Assembly: GCA_002914845.1 (NCBI GenBank)
Contig: JXTC01000385.1
Location: 153,890-217,889, forward strand
Source of the DNA: Trema orientale
Taxonomy: Eukaryota; Streptophyta; Magnoliopsida; Rosales; Cannabaceae
Direction of reading: 5' to 3'
Length of the DNA stretch: 64,000 nucleotides
The notes under the pieces were generated by a model that saw only the letters and a program-made list of their open reading frames with translations, did no database searches and was not told the origin of the DNA. The translations under genes were made by a program, and so were the position numbers. Positions 45,108 to 55,907 of the stretch are shown in pieces (position 1 is the stretch's first letter; each line of letters begins with the position of its first letter).

Positions 45108-45866
45108 CCCCCAAATGAGCTTCATGGAGTTCTTGTTCTTCGATGATATCTTTGACGAAATCTAGTCTTCTCTAGCAATTTCTTCTTTTCCGATAGAAAT
45201 TTCATCTTGAATGGAGCTTTAATCTTATTCTTCTCTAACGTCTTCAATGATATATTGTTTTCTTCGATGATTTCTTCATTTCTAGCCACTATTTGTCTTC
45301 TTGCACAATTGATATTTCTTTTTCTTTTTCTTTTCCGAATTTTGCGTTGCTATTTCTTGTTCTACGTTTCAATATTATGTGCTTAAGATTCAGGGTATTT
45401 TCGTTTAAAGATTAATTTGTTTTGGAAATTTATAGTCTTCTTTTTCTTTTCTTTTTTTTTTTTTCCCGTAAGGTCTTGATTTGGGTTTACTATTTATAAT
45501 CATTAATTAGTAATATATTTTGATTTCATGTACCAGCTCAAAGGATTCTACGCGCGGTTAACCTCGTTTTTCGAGTTTTTTGAAAAATAACTATGTAGAT
45601 CTCACTATAGATTATTTGGTTCATCTGAAATAATTTATATTATGTATAATTTGGTATATCTTTCCATCTATTTGGCACATGATCTTTCTTATAGATATAA
45701 TGTAGGTTGTGTGAGAGACATTTTGTGCATCTATCGTGCGTGTTTGGTTCACATTATTAAATTTCTTTGGCTTGATACATAAGTTTCTGATAATTATGGT
45801 GTATCTTTTTTCTAATTTTGGTTTGTATTTTTCGGTTGTATGAGTGTGTGGAAGATTAAGTTTAGT
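45011..45866. other. Intergenic spacer with a (CT)n tract
   Basis: A (CT)n microsatellite lies at about 45082-45108. The T/C-rich sequence after it contains many TTCTTC/GATGAT phrases but no long frame. No gene seen. Confidence 0.45.
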
Positions 45867-47671
45867 ACATTTGTAACAACCCGTATTAATTAATAACTTA
45901 ATCAGAATATTAGTACAAGATTGTCATCAAAATATTATCACCAGAAAATACAATTTTTAATTTTTTTTTTAACTACAACACAAAACTTTAAATAACATTT
46001 TAAATTTATTTAGAAACGAGTACCGGCTCAAGGGGGCCTTAGGCAGCTGCCTTGGCCTCTTAATAATATATTGCTCTAATAAGTAATTTTAATCTTAAGA
46101 ATTTAATGCTATTACATTTAGAAATTTAATAATACATTAGTGCTATTACATTTAGGTATTTAATTTCATTTTATGCCCCAATTCCTAGATAATTTAGAAA
46201 CAATATCTATGTAATTACTTTTATTACGTTTAATTGGGAGCAATTGAGTTAGTTAAAAAATTCCGTAATTTGGCAACTTTTTGAAATGTTTTTCTGTTTA
46301 AAAATAAAAAAAAATCCTTTTATTCTTTATAGCTAATAGTAAGTTTCATCAAGTTATAACGATATTTTTACCTAAATTGATGCTATAGCTCATGAAACTC
46401 GCATAAACTTAACAAATCACGAGTAATATCAACAACAAAAGTGCAGGCATCAATATTCACCAGTTTTAATTGAACGCAATATTAAAGCAAACACAAATAA
46501 TACACACAAGATTTAATCCTTGCATTGTAGATGAATTCTCTACTTACCTGTTTGTAAATTATCTTAATATCTTTCACGAATATCACTTACTGTTTTTTCT
46601 TGCGCGACTGCTAACTCTGGTTAGAATAATTGGAGCATTCAATTAATACAAAATTCATTTAGTTATCATCTAAGACTCAAACTTCCTTTATGCTCTCATT
46701 CAATGGCTTAACATACTCTATGCATTCATCTTAACTTAATTAGATGAATTAGTAACTCCTTAGACTCAAACCCAAATATGAAAGTAGTTAAAACACAAGA
46801 ATTTAGTATTGTTATTTTTAGTTGATCGAATCTCATTTCCGGTTGACTGGAATGGTTAGTTTGTAATTTTCAAAACGGAATTCTAGTGACATACTTTCTT
46901 GCAACACTTATAACTCTTTGTAGAAAAATCGGATTGACCTGATTCCAAAAGCAAATGAAAGTAGACTCAAAATTTTTAGAGTTATTATGTGACTCAACTT
47001 AGGATTTTAATGAGAGAGATATTGACCTTGAAATCTGGACAAAAAATCTGTCACTAGAATTAGACAGTTTTGACTGCCTAACTTAGAAAAATTATAACTC
47101 ACTCAATAATTAATGGATCTGGAAATAAGGTATTGATGGAAAAATATTTCTATCTAGTAGAACATACTAAAATTTCAGTATATTTAGATAAGGTTAAAGG
47201 CACGAAAAATAAAAAATACAAAAACTGTTCAGTGATATTTTTATAAACTCTAGATGCTTCTTCTTGGTGATGATGACACCTAGAAACCTTGTGGCACTTG
47301 ATAGGGAGCCTAATCAATTTATATCAGAGTTAACCTAATGCATAAGCGTGACCATAAAACTTGTCACGACTGGAAATCCAAAGCTATTAATTCTAAAAAG
47401 AGATATTTTTGTAATTCTTGGATTTAAAGCCCGTTAAAAGCTCAGGATCTTGAAATTGAATTCTGATTTCAAATTTGGATTTAGTGAGGTCGAGAAACGA
47501 AATTTGATACATAATATCGCTATATTTCGAAATGGCGCAAATTCCAAGACTCATTAATAGTATCATTTTATGTGCTATGGGGCGGGTCCCACACCATGAG
47601 ACGACATATGATCTTAGTTAGTTTTTCCTCATTAGAAATAGAACTGGAACAATTATATTTAAATTTCTTAA

Positions 47672-48245
47672 CACTACAACAAAGAAGTAATAGAACGACG
47701 ACTCTAAAGCGGCAACAATTTGTCGCTACTGTAGGTAAGATCTAAAGCGGTGACAAGACAAATTATATAGTCGCCGCTTTAGCATATTTATGTTTTCGGA
47801 AAAATGAAAAAGACTAAAGCGGCTATAAATGTCGCCGTGCTGACCGCGCCAAAATTTCCCTCTAAAAAGTCTAAAACGGTGACGTTTATTGCCGCTTTAG
47901 AAGGAGTGCACTAACTGATACCACTTTCAGAAAACGTGTAAAAATATCTGCTCTAAAGCGACGACTATTAGATTAACATATTATAAATACATTAAAATAG
48001 TTATAATAAATGTAAAAGATGTAAAAAAAAATTAAGAATGTCCCCGCTTTATATTGAATATTTAAAGCGGAGACAAATGTCGCCGCTTTAAGTTTTGATT
48101 TTAAATTGTCGCCGCTTTAGATATTTCACGAAAATTTAGGCAGTCAAACTGACCGCAATAAGTTTTTTGAGCTTTAAATGAAACGGTGCATTTCATTTAA
48201 AGCGGCGACAATTTATCTAAAATGGCGACAATAGTCACTGCTTTA
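47672..48245. repeat. Left subterminal motif cluster of the CACTA element
   Basis: About a dozen copies, in both orientations, of CTAAAGCGGCGACAA or close variants (for example at 47703, 47748, 47814, 47871, 48110, 48198). In En/Spm such subterminal motifs bind the TNPA protein and are needed for transposition. The GC-rich motifs stand out from the AT-rich background. Confidence 0.85.
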
Positions 48246-49195
48246 GATGATCGGTTTCTATACCCAGAAACCGGTCGTCTTCCTCACCATTTTTGCATAT
48301 CTCTCTCTCTCTCCTCTCTCTCCCTCTCTCTTCTATCTCTCTCATCCAAGAAATCAGTTCCTCCTTCTAGTAAGTATTTTTTTGGCTATTTAATTTTTTT
48401 TCAATCTTTTTTTCTCTTTTTTCAATTTTTATTGAATTTTTTTTGGTATTTAGTTGCGGCCACCACCGCCTCCTCCCCCGGTCAGCCGCCACCGCCTTCG
48501 CCACCTCCGTTGCCACTGTCGCCACTGAAAGCTTGATAGGTTAGTTTTTGGTTAATTTATGGTTTTGTTTTTTATTTAAATAATTAAAAATAAATATTGT
48601 AATATTAGGTAAATTTATAATATTAGGTAATTTATGGTTGTGTGAATTTAGTTTTTTAATATTAAGTAAAATGAATGTTGTAATATTACGAAAAATCAGA
48701 TATTGATATAGTTTTAGTTTGAGTTTTGTTTGAGTATTATATTATTAGGATTATGAATATTTATTGTGTTTTTTTTATATTGGATACGAAATTATAATTG
48801 ATTATTGGATATTTGATTATTGGATTATATTATTAGTTTTAATGGATATTAGATTATTGGATTATTGGATTATAATATTAATTTTATTGGAGAACATTAG
48901 ATTTGATGAGTGGTTAATTATATTATTAGTTTTATTGGATATTGATGATGTTTATGTTTTGAAAATGTTGATTGAGTATAAAGAATGGTTCAGTTGGTTA
49001 TTTTTTTGTGTTAAATTTTGATTTTTGTTAATATTTTTTATTTTAGTTTATGAGTTAGAAACTTTTGAGGTTAAGATTTTATTTTATTAGAATTAATAAA
49101 TGAAATGAATAATAATGAATTAATTTGTTAACTAAAATAGTCATAAAATTAAAAAATACCCAAAAATACCTATATAATTAAAAAAATATCCAAAT
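48246..49195 (+). other. CACTA upstream region with a CT tract
   Basis: A (CT)n tract at about 48300-48350 is followed by a short Pro/Ser-rich open stretch (to 48535), then AT-rich sequence. This may be the promoter and leader of the transposase transcript. No conserved domain seen. Confidence 0.4.
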
Positions 49196-50885
49196 TGCCC
49201 CCAGAATAATAAAATACTCAAAATACACTTATAATAAGTAAAATACTCAAAAAATTAAAAATTATAATAGAATTCCCTTAATCCACATAATTCCCAAAAT
49301 GCCCCAAGAATAATAAAATGCCCAAAATACCCTTATAGTGAGTAATATAGTCAAAAAAATTAAAGAATATAATAAAACTCCCCTGAAAATCCACAAAATA
49401 CCTAAAATATCCCTAGAATAATAAAATACCCAAAATACCCCAATTACCCTTATAATGAGTAAAATACTCCAAAAATTAAAGAATATAATAAAATTCTTCT
49501 TAAAATACCCAAAATGCCCTAGAATAATAAAATATCCAAAATACTTTTATAGTAAGTAAAATACTCAAAAAATTAAAGAATATAATAAAATTCCCCTTAA
49601 AATCCAAAAAAAGTCCAAAATGCCCCTAGAATAAAAAAATACCCAAAATACCTTATAATGAGTAAATTACTCCAAAAATTAAAGAATATAACAAAATTTC
49701 CCTTAAAATACCCAAAATGCCCCTAGAATAGTAGAATACTCAAAATACTCTTATAGTAAGTAAAATACTCAAAAAATTAAAGAATATAACAAAATTCCCC
49801 TTAAAATCCAAAAAATGCCCAAAATGCCCCTAGAATAATGAAATACCCAAAATACCATTATAATGAGTAAAATACTCAAAAAATTAAAGAATACAATAAA
49901 ATCCCCCTTAAAATCCACAAAATACCCAAAATGCTCCTAGAATAATAAAATACCCAAATACCCTTACAATGAGTAAAATACTCCAAAAATTAAAGAATAT
50001 AATAAAATTCCCCTTAAAATCCACAAAATACCCAAAATGCCCCTAGAATAATAAAATACCCAAAATACCTTTATAATGAGTAAAATACTCCAAAAATTAA
50101 AGAATATAATAAAATTCCCTTTAAATTCTAAAAAATACCCAAAATGCCCCTGGAATAATAAAATACCCAAAATGCCCGTATAGTGAGTAAAATACTCCAA
50201 AAATTAAAGAATATAATAAAATTCCCCTTAAAATCTACAAAATACCCAAAATGCCCCTAGAATAATAAAATACCTAAAATACCCTTATAGTGAGTAAAAT
50301 ACTCAAAAAATTAAAAATTATAATAAAATTCCCCTTATCATTCACAGAATGCCCAAAATGCCCCTAGAATAATAAAATACCCAAAATACCCTTATAGTGA
50401 GTAAAATACTCAAAAAATTAAAAAATTAAAATTCCCCTTAAAATGCATAAAATACCCAAAATGCCCCTAGAATAATAAAATACCCAAAATACTCTTATAG
50501 TGAGTAAAATACTCAAAAAATTAAAGAATATAATAAAATTCCCCTTAAAATCTACAAAATACCCAAAATGTCCCTAGAATAATAAAATACTCAAACTAGT
50601 TGTATAGTGAGTAAAATAGTCAAAAAATTAAGAAACATATTAAAATTCCCCTTAAAATCTACAAAAGACCCAAAATGCCCCTAGAATAATAAAATACCTA
50701 AAATACTCTTATAGTGAGTAAAATACTCAAAAAATTAAAAATTATAATAAAATTCCCCTTATCATTCACAGAATGCCCAAAATGCCCTTAGAATAATAAA
50801 ACACCCAAAATACTCTTATAGTGAGTAAAATACTCAAAAATTAAAAAATATATTAAAATTCCCCTTAAAATTCACAAAATACCCA
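49196..50885. repeat. Tandem array, about 16 copies of a ~106-bp unit, inside the CACTA element
   Basis: The unit contains CCCCTAGAATAATAAAATAC, CCCAAAATACCCTTATAGTG, AGTAAAATACTC and AAAATTCCCCTTAAAATC. The TAGAATAAT landmark occurs near 49203, 49306, 49409, 49514, 49628, 49720, 49831, 49938, 50044, 50151, 50261, 50366, 50470, 50574, 50682 and 50789. Copies differ by scattered substitutions and small indels. The open frame on the minus strand at 49964-50200 is only the array read in one frame. Confidence 0.9.
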
Positions 50886-51394
50886 AACGAGTTGATATGT
50901 CTTGACAAAGGTTGTAGTCACAGTCATAGTGCGTACATTTATTTGTACACAAAGTGACTTTAATACATGCATGCATTATTTTAGTCACTAAAGAAATTAC
51001 CGTAGACCCGTTCAGGAATTGATGAGAGATTATGCATCTTGATAGCGATTCTTGAATTGTCCCGTTTGGACAGTTTGGGATTATACGTTATGTATTGTCG
51101 TTCACTTATAAATATTGTTCTTTGGTCAAGTTCTGACGGTATCTCTCTGTGTTCTCCGGGTATGTACATATATGTACCACACTTAGGGGAGCTAGGGGGA
51201 GATGCTGCCAGAATTTCGACGTAAACGGAGCAATATTTGAGTGAATGATGTACCACATAACAAAGAAATCCTAAATGGGATAGGGCCTTACCCTTTAGAA
51301 ATGGAGTGATAAGGTGGATTTAGGACAAATTTTGCATGATCATCCAAAACTATTCTATCTGAACACTAAGTTGTTGTCAATAATAACAGTAAGG
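50886..51394 (+). other. CACTA leader between the array and the transposase
   Basis: No clear protein on the plus strand. It includes the palindromic GTACATATATGTAC (51164-51177). A 91-codon frame on the minus strand (50981-51256) is not supported by any family I know. Confidence 0.35.
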
Positions 51395-52660
51395 ATGCAT
51401 GTGGACAAGAGTTGGATACATTTGCAAGATTATTGGTGTGATGCATATTGGAATAGTGCAATTGCATTTGCTGAAAGGGCAAAATAATATGTCAATGACC
51501 AAGGCAAAGTTAAATGCCGTTGTCTGATATGTCGAAATGTGTTACATCAGACTGTTGAAATGCTGGAAGCACATTTGATAGACAATGGGTTTGATTCATC
51601 GTACAGTAATTAGATCTTCTATGGAGAAGTTGTAGAGATTCATCTTTCTCGTAATGATGTTCACGTAGAAAATGTTGATCCAGCAAATGAGATGGTGGGC
51701 ATATTGCAAGATTTTATTGAGCCAAAAAATGCAGATGGTGGTGAAAACGAATACGATATGGGAGATGATGTGGTAATGAGACCATCTGTAACTGGCCAAC
51801 AATATGATGAGTTATTCTCTGAAGTGGAAGCTGAGTTGTATCCGGGATGCACTAGTTACTCATCTTTGAACTTTTTGGTCAAACTTATGCATTTGAAAGT
51901 AATGCATAAGTGGACCAATAAGTCATTTGATAGTTTATTGAAATTATTGAAAGATGCATTTCCAGCTGACAATAAGATACCACGATCGCATTATGATGCA
52001 AAGAAGTGGATGTCTAAGTTAAGTTTGGGATATAAGTCTATTCATGTATACCAATATGACTGTGCATTATTTTGGAAAGAGAATGGTGACATGGAGAATT
52101 GTCTTGTTTGTGGTACGAGTCGATGGGTAGACAAAAATACGAAGGGAAAGAAGGTACTGCACAAAGTATTACGGTATTTTCCATTAACACCACGATTGAA
52201 GCATCTGTATGGGTCCAGACACACTGCAAAAGAAATGAAGTGGCATTTTAAGGGTCGTTCAAAAGAGGAAGGAGTGTTGAGACATCCTGTTGACGGTGAA
52301 GCATGGAAATATTTCGATATGAAGTATCCAGATTTTGCTTCAAAACCACGAAATGTTCGTTTGGGATTGGCTGTTGATAGGTTTAATCCATTTGGCAACA
52401 TGAGTTTGTCATATAGCATGTGGCCAGTGGTTTTGACTAATTATAACCTTCCTCCGTGGCTATGCATAAAAAAGGCTTATTTTATTATGTCTCTTTTAAT
52501 TCCTGGATCGCAATCTCCTATAAAGGATATTGATGTATTTCTAAGAACGTTGGTGGATGAGTTGAAGCATTTATGGCATGTTGGAGTTGAAACGAGAGAT
52601 GTCGTTGATAATAAAATGTTTAAAATATGAGCTATATTGATATGGACTATAAATGATTTT
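51395..52660 (+). pseudogene. TNP2-type CACTA transposase, N-terminal part
   Basis: The start MHVDKSWIHLQDYW matches the transposase-associated domain that opens TNP2 proteins, with CRCLICRN as its metal-binding part. The TNP2 body follows: LYPGCTSYSSLNFLVKLMHL, HKWTNKSFDSLLKLLKDAFP, CLVCGTSRW, LRHPVDGEAWKYFD, NPFGNMSLSYSMWPVVLTNY and LWHVGVETRDVV. It ends at WTINDFSARSSLSGW near 52660. There are three in-frame stops (51485, 51611, 52628). The last, TGA, stands where relatives have Arg, consistent with CGA to TGA decay at a methylated CpG. The rest of TNP2, including most of the catalytic region, is absent, so this copy makes no transposase. Confidence 0.85.
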
Positions 52661-54150
52661 TCAGCTCGTAGTAGTTTATCTGGATGGAATGGGCAAGGAT
52701 ACAAATTCGACAAGACAGGAGGCATTTGGCGCCCAGTCGACGACTATCAAAAATACTTTCCCCTATTGATTGGCGTGCTTGTTCGACAGAATGTGGATCC
52801 ATGGTACAAAAATTGGAAGTCGGTTCCTACTGAGCAAAAGAGGAAGATCATTCCTGTTGTCGAGGTAAAAAATATATAGCATTTATTAAATGTTATGAAT
52901 TCTGTATACAGTTATGATATAATGATATTTTTTGTAATTGTAGGAATTTTTTGAGTACAAAGATCTTGACAACAACAGCGATGACTTCGCCCATGTCAGG
53001 GATGGCATCCTCAAGACCGTGGTGGATATATATAGCAATTGGAAGACCGATCTTAATGAGCATTTCAGGCTCATTGAGGGTGACAAAAATACTCTTGACT
53101 TGGCGATGGCACGTTCCAAAGTACCTAACAAGATGGATGCCACGACATGGGGGCATTGTTGCGACCTTTTTGACTCCCCAGAGTTTAGGGTGTAGTTATC
53201 ACTTATTCATTTATTTTTAAGTAATAAAATATTATATTATAATTTTTTTTTTCTTATAGGTGATGTTTGAAAGAAATACTACAAATAGAGTGCGTCAGTT
53301 GGCGGTGAGCAAACAGTAAGCCGCTTCCATTGCTCACAAACGATATAAGAAGATAATAAAATTACGATTTTTCTTATAATACTTTTTATTTTAAAAATAT
53401 TAACTTTTAATAATAAATTATGTCCTTTTAAATATTTTTACAGTGTAATCCTACTACTGACGAGCTTCAACCTGTTGCTGAGAGTTTCAGACCACTTCAC
53501 TGAGCGGACTGGATGGCCGAGTGCACAGTTTAAGGCCAATTAAGTATGTCATTAATTAATTTTTTAAAACTAAATCTCTAATTTTTTTTTCTATATACTA
53601 ATTTTAATCTTTTTTGCAGAATAAGATGCTTGAGATTTATAACGCTCAGTCTCAAGCATCTTCCCAATTTGGTTCGAACTCATCCACTTCTGTCACTGAT
53701 GCTCATATTGAAGATGAGATTCTCGTTACACGTCGCGGATTTAGGAGAGATATCGGACGTAAGTTGAGTAAGTCCGATTCCAGTACTAGATCTGTACCAC
53801 CAGACTTTACACCGCCAGTTTCTGAGGATGTCCAACGATACATACACGATGGCCAGCAATATATGATGACAGCCCAGCAACGAGAGGTGGCTACTCAGGA
53901 GATGATCGCTCAACAACAGCGATCAATAGAGGCTCAGGCGGCACAGATAGCGCATATGCAGAGGATTTTGTCATCGCTAATACCAGATGTCAACATGTCT
54001 ACCTCTGCTCCTATCCATTTAGGGTCTACTTCGACATCGTTTACCACGATGCCCCCACCTCTACCACTGCCACCTTGTTTCGCCTATCCTCCTCCGACTC
54101 ATCAAGAAGATGACAGTGAAGAAACCGAGGACGAAGACTTAGACTTGTAG
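52661..54150 (+). pseudogene. Second CACTA gene (TNPA/Transposase_24-like), 3' exons fused to TNP2
   Basis: Likely exons by splice signals: to 52864 (then GTAAAA), 52944-53189, 53260 to about 53316, 53444-53543 and 53620-54150. The protein includes WYKNWKSVPTEQKRKIIPVV, then DATTWGHCCDLFDSPEF and FERNTTNRVRQLAVSK, the pattern of the plant Transposase_24 family. The last exon encodes NKMLEIYNAQSQASSQFGSN, a Gln-rich probable coiled coil (QQREVATQEMIAQQQRSIEA) and an acidic tail (SEETEDEDLDL). Stops within the middle exons make it a pseudogene. Its 5' part is missing because of the join to TNP2. Confidence 0.7.
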
Positions 54151-54710
54151 ACTTTTTTATACTTTTAGAGAACATTATATATTTTTAGTTTTTGACAGCA
54201 CTTTTTAATTTTAATGTCATTTAAAATATTACTTTATTTATTTTTACTAATTATTAATATATTTTGTTTAACTTAATATATTTTTTATTTATTTAAAGTT
54301 TAATTACTTGTTATTTTTTAATAGTTAAATATATAAAAAGTAATATTTTAATTACATAATTAAATATTTAATTAAAAAATAAATTCTATATAAGGCGGCG
54401 ACAATTAGTTACCAAATTAAGTAAATAATTATTTAATTAAAAAAGGGACCTTGTCGCCGCTTTAGGTTACTAAATTAATTATTTATTTAATTAAATAAAA
54501 TTCACTTGTCGCCACTCTAAATAAAAATACAGCGGCGACAATTTTGAAATTGTCGCTGCTAAAGGTCTGCCGGATGGCATTTCTGTCCACGTTTTAGCGG
54601 GGATAATGTTTGTCGCCACTTTAGGGGGTCTATACCAGCGAACCTTTAGCGGCGACAAGCGGCGACTTTGGAATTTAATGTCACTGCTCTATTCTTGTTT
54701 TGTCGTAGTG
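54151..54710. repeat. Right subterminal motif cluster and end of the CACTA element
   Basis: AT-rich sequence (54150-54390), then about nine GCGGCGACAA / TTGTCGCCGC motifs in both orientations (for example at 54394, 54449, 54508, 54533, 54646). The element ends in TTTGTCGTAGTG at 54710. Confidence 0.85.
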
Positions 54711-54947
54711 TAAAACCAGCTTACGACTTATAACTTGATGTAACACACGTTTACTTAATTAGTTTTGTAAGTGCTCTAATTAATCGTTACTCAAGAAATT
54801 AATTCACTACTTGAATTTCATGAATTTAACTGCGTATTATATGAAACATGAAATTTCCTTACTCAAAATAATAAATGTCATATAGCGATTATCACACTAA
54901 TAGTTGACAATTACATAATTTGACTAAACCAGTATGACGGGTTTACA

Positions 54948-55016
54948 ACATTAGGTTTTGATTGTAGCATGTGTATATAACTACATTAGGTTTTGATTGT
55001 AGCATGTATATATAAC
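54948..55016. repeat. Tandem duplication of about 35 bp at the solo LTR border
   Basis: ACATTAGGTTTTGATTGTAG and following bases are repeated directly with a 35-bp period. The first copy overlaps the ACATT target-site duplication, so the duplication arose after, or as part of, the LTR insertion. Confidence 0.75.
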
Positions 55017-55655
55017 CCTAACTTCAGACAGAAGATTTATTTCAAAAAAAAAAAAAAAAAACTTCAAGCAGAAGACCTCCTTTGAACTCTACTACCATGT
55101 ATTGCACAAGGAAGAAAACATTTTTAAGAGTGACATTGGGCAGTCTATCATTTAAGTATGCGACTTTTTTGGTGTTTGGGATCTTATTTGTTAAAAGGTA
55201 GATAATTTGACATGGAAACTTTTTTTTTTTGCATACAGGTAGTATTTATTGGGGCTTATAGAAATATGACCAAATTTTGGGCCCAATTTCAGTAAATGTC
55301 CCTTTATCAAATGTTATAGTAAAATATCCAGTATATATACATATATACCAAGTGTAAAATTTTATATACTAAGTATAAAACATTATATACCCAGTACGTT
55401 TCAGTAAAGTAACTAAAATTGGTATGTGCATCTACCAAGTGTAAAAATATATATACTTGGACATTTAGCTATAAAATTTTAAAAGTGGACATCTACTTAA
55501 TCAAATTTAAAATTTTGGCCATCCACCTAAATTTCTCGTATTTTTATATCACTTGTCAGTACATAATAAGCTCATTACGAAAATAGAATATCAAACAACA
55601 GCATCAGTAACAACAACATTATATCGTAAAAAAAGAAAAAAAAAAACAACAACAA

Positions 55656-55694
<39 letters not shown>

Positions 55695-55745
55695 AATAAT
55701 AATAATAATAACAAGCTACAGTTTTTGAAAACAATACTCAGATGA
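55017..55745. other. AT-rich spacer with MITE remnant and (CAT)n
   Basis: The inverted relative of the 13499-13600 repeat lies at about 55255-55560. A (CAA)n(CAT)n(AAT)n compound microsatellite lies at about 55645-55712. No gene. Confidence 0.5.
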
Positions 55746-55903
55746 TTTTATAATAAATGATAGATCTATAATTGTTAAGCTTTTGGAAACATTCTCAATC
55801 AATTGAAATAGAAAAAATAACTATATTTTATAATAAATGATAGATCTATAATTGTTAAGCTTTTGGAAACATTCTCAATCAATTGAAATAGAAAAAATAA
55901 CCA
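55746..55903. repeat. 80-bp perfect tandem duplication
   Basis: Two copies of TTTTATAATAAATGATAGAT and following bases, starting at 55746 and 55826. They look identical over nearly the whole unit, so the event is recent. Confidence 0.85.
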
Positions 55904-55907
55904 TTTC

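Larger units (their letters stand above)
47672..54710 (+). mobile_element. CACTA (En/Spm-type) DNA transposon, non-autonomous
   Basis: 7039 bp. Ends are CACTACAACAAA at the left and its inverted near-match at the right (TTTGTCGTAGTG). The 3-bp duplication TAA is at 47669-47671 and 54711-54713. Both CACTA ends and a 3-bp duplication are diagnostic. Subterminal regions are packed with AAAGCGGCGACAA motifs. Inside are a CT-rich upstream region, a tandem array, a truncated TNP2-type transposase and the downstream exons of the second CACTA gene. It cannot encode a full transposase. It is inserted in an older solo LTR. Confidence 0.93.
45872..54947 (-). mobile_element. Solo Ty3/gypsy LTR split by a CACTA transposon
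   Basis: The LTR parts are 45872-47671 and 54714-54947, about 2.03 kb once the CACTA is ignored. Ends are TGTAACAACCCG and CGGGTTTACA, and the flanks carry the duplication ACATT (45867-45871 and 54948-54952). The stretch at 47157-47240 (CATACTAAAATTTCAG, then related blocks) resembles the LTR of gypsy element 2 near 32085-32165 in the same orientation. It is therefore probably a Tekay/Del-type LTR on the minus strand, much more diverged. No coding interior is left, as expected from LTR-LTR recombination. Confidence 0.75.

Noticed and set aside
49964-50200. 78-codon repetitive minus-strand open frame
   Set aside because: A translation of the ~106-bp tandem array, not a gene.
47672-54710. Autonomous CACTA element
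   Set aside because: TNP2 is cut off early, has in-frame stops and is fused to the second gene.
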